Shown piece by piece: positions 63,936-64,000 of a stretch of DNA of 64,000 nt (position 1 is its first letter; each line of letters opens with the position of its first letter). The translations under genes and the position numbers were made by a program. The DNA is taken from positions 28,287,501 to 28,351,500 of the forward strand of contig NC_088308.1 in NCBI RefSeq assembly GCF_910592395.1. The letters run 5' to 3'. Source of the stretch: Lineus longissimus. Taxonomy: Eukaryota > Nemertea > Pilidiophora > Heteronemertea > Lineidae. Below the pieces are notes generated by a model, which was not told the DNA's origin, did not search any database, and saw only the letters and a list, made by a program, of their open reading frames with translations.

Positions 63936-64000
63936 GCAAGTTTCCCAGACCTTCATATGGAGCTCCCTTACACAATAGTGGACGTGACAGAAACAGTGCA

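Noticed and set aside
63868-64000. A frame open to the right edge reading SIVEQEPVVHEKEAIK
   Set aside because: It is in a different phase from exon 2, whereas the alternative frame aligns with SUZ12 and fits phase 0.

Overview
This window looks like nuclear DNA from an invertebrate animal, probably a marine bilaterian. The genes are split into many short exons with GT-AG introns, the DNA is AT-rich, and minisatellites and non-autonomous transposon remnants are abundant. The proteins are close to human orthologues throughout. I cannot name the species; an invertebrate deuterostome or a lophotrochozoan would both fit. No operons, CRISPR arrays, rRNA genes or intact tRNA genes were seen.

Five protein-coding genes could be assembled exon by exon with consistent reading phase. 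(1) A conventional protein kinase C on the minus strand: only its first three coding exons (pseudosubstrate and C1A domain) are present, at 17925-25626, and intron 3 apparently fills 1-17924 and runs off the left edge. (2) DPH7, minus strand, 36289-38913, six exons, 405 aa, the diphthine methylesterase of eEF2 modification. (3) CLUAP1/IFT38, plus strand, 39350-42884, ten exons, 431 aa, an IFT-B ciliary subunit; it is head-to-head with DPH7 over a 436-bp shared promoter. (4) KIF19, minus strand, 45647-60787, nineteen exons, 1037 aa, a kinesin-8 of the ciliary tip; it converges tail-to-tail on CLUAP1. (5) The 5' end of SUZ12 (Polycomb PRC2), plus strand, from 63356 to the right edge, head-to-head with KIF19 over about 2.6 kb.

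Layout: 1-17924 is PKC intron 3, holding a 27-bp minisatellite of about 42 copies, a TTAA-flanked MITE, a long near-perfect hairpin and two small tandem arrays. 18008-25299 is PKC intron 2, holding a 300-bp-unit repeat ending in (GAC)n plus a hairpin, and a 48-bp minisatellite. 25.7-35.7 kb is a repeat-dense block: degenerate arrays beside the PKC start, a 78-bp minisatellite, and a 3,266-bp unit present as two near-identical copies plus a third partial copy, with a tRNA-derived SINE-like sequence at its right end. 35.7-60.8 kb is gene-rich. 60.8-63.3 kb is the KIF19/SUZ12 interval, with promoter-like motifs, a dead C2H2 zinc-finger fragment, a non-LTR retrotransposon 3' end and 126-bp repeats.

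Functionally, CLUAP1 builds cilia by intraflagellar transport while KIF19 limits their length, so two ciliary genes are immediate neighbours. DPH7 (translation factor modification), PKC (signalling) and SUZ12 (chromatin repression) act in unrelated pathways. I found no convincing new biological system. The most distinctive observations are the filled-site/empty-site history inside the 3.27-kb array, a SINE-like sequence split by 2 kb, the 39-bp-arm hairpin in the PKC intron, and an inferred GC-AG intron in SUZ12.
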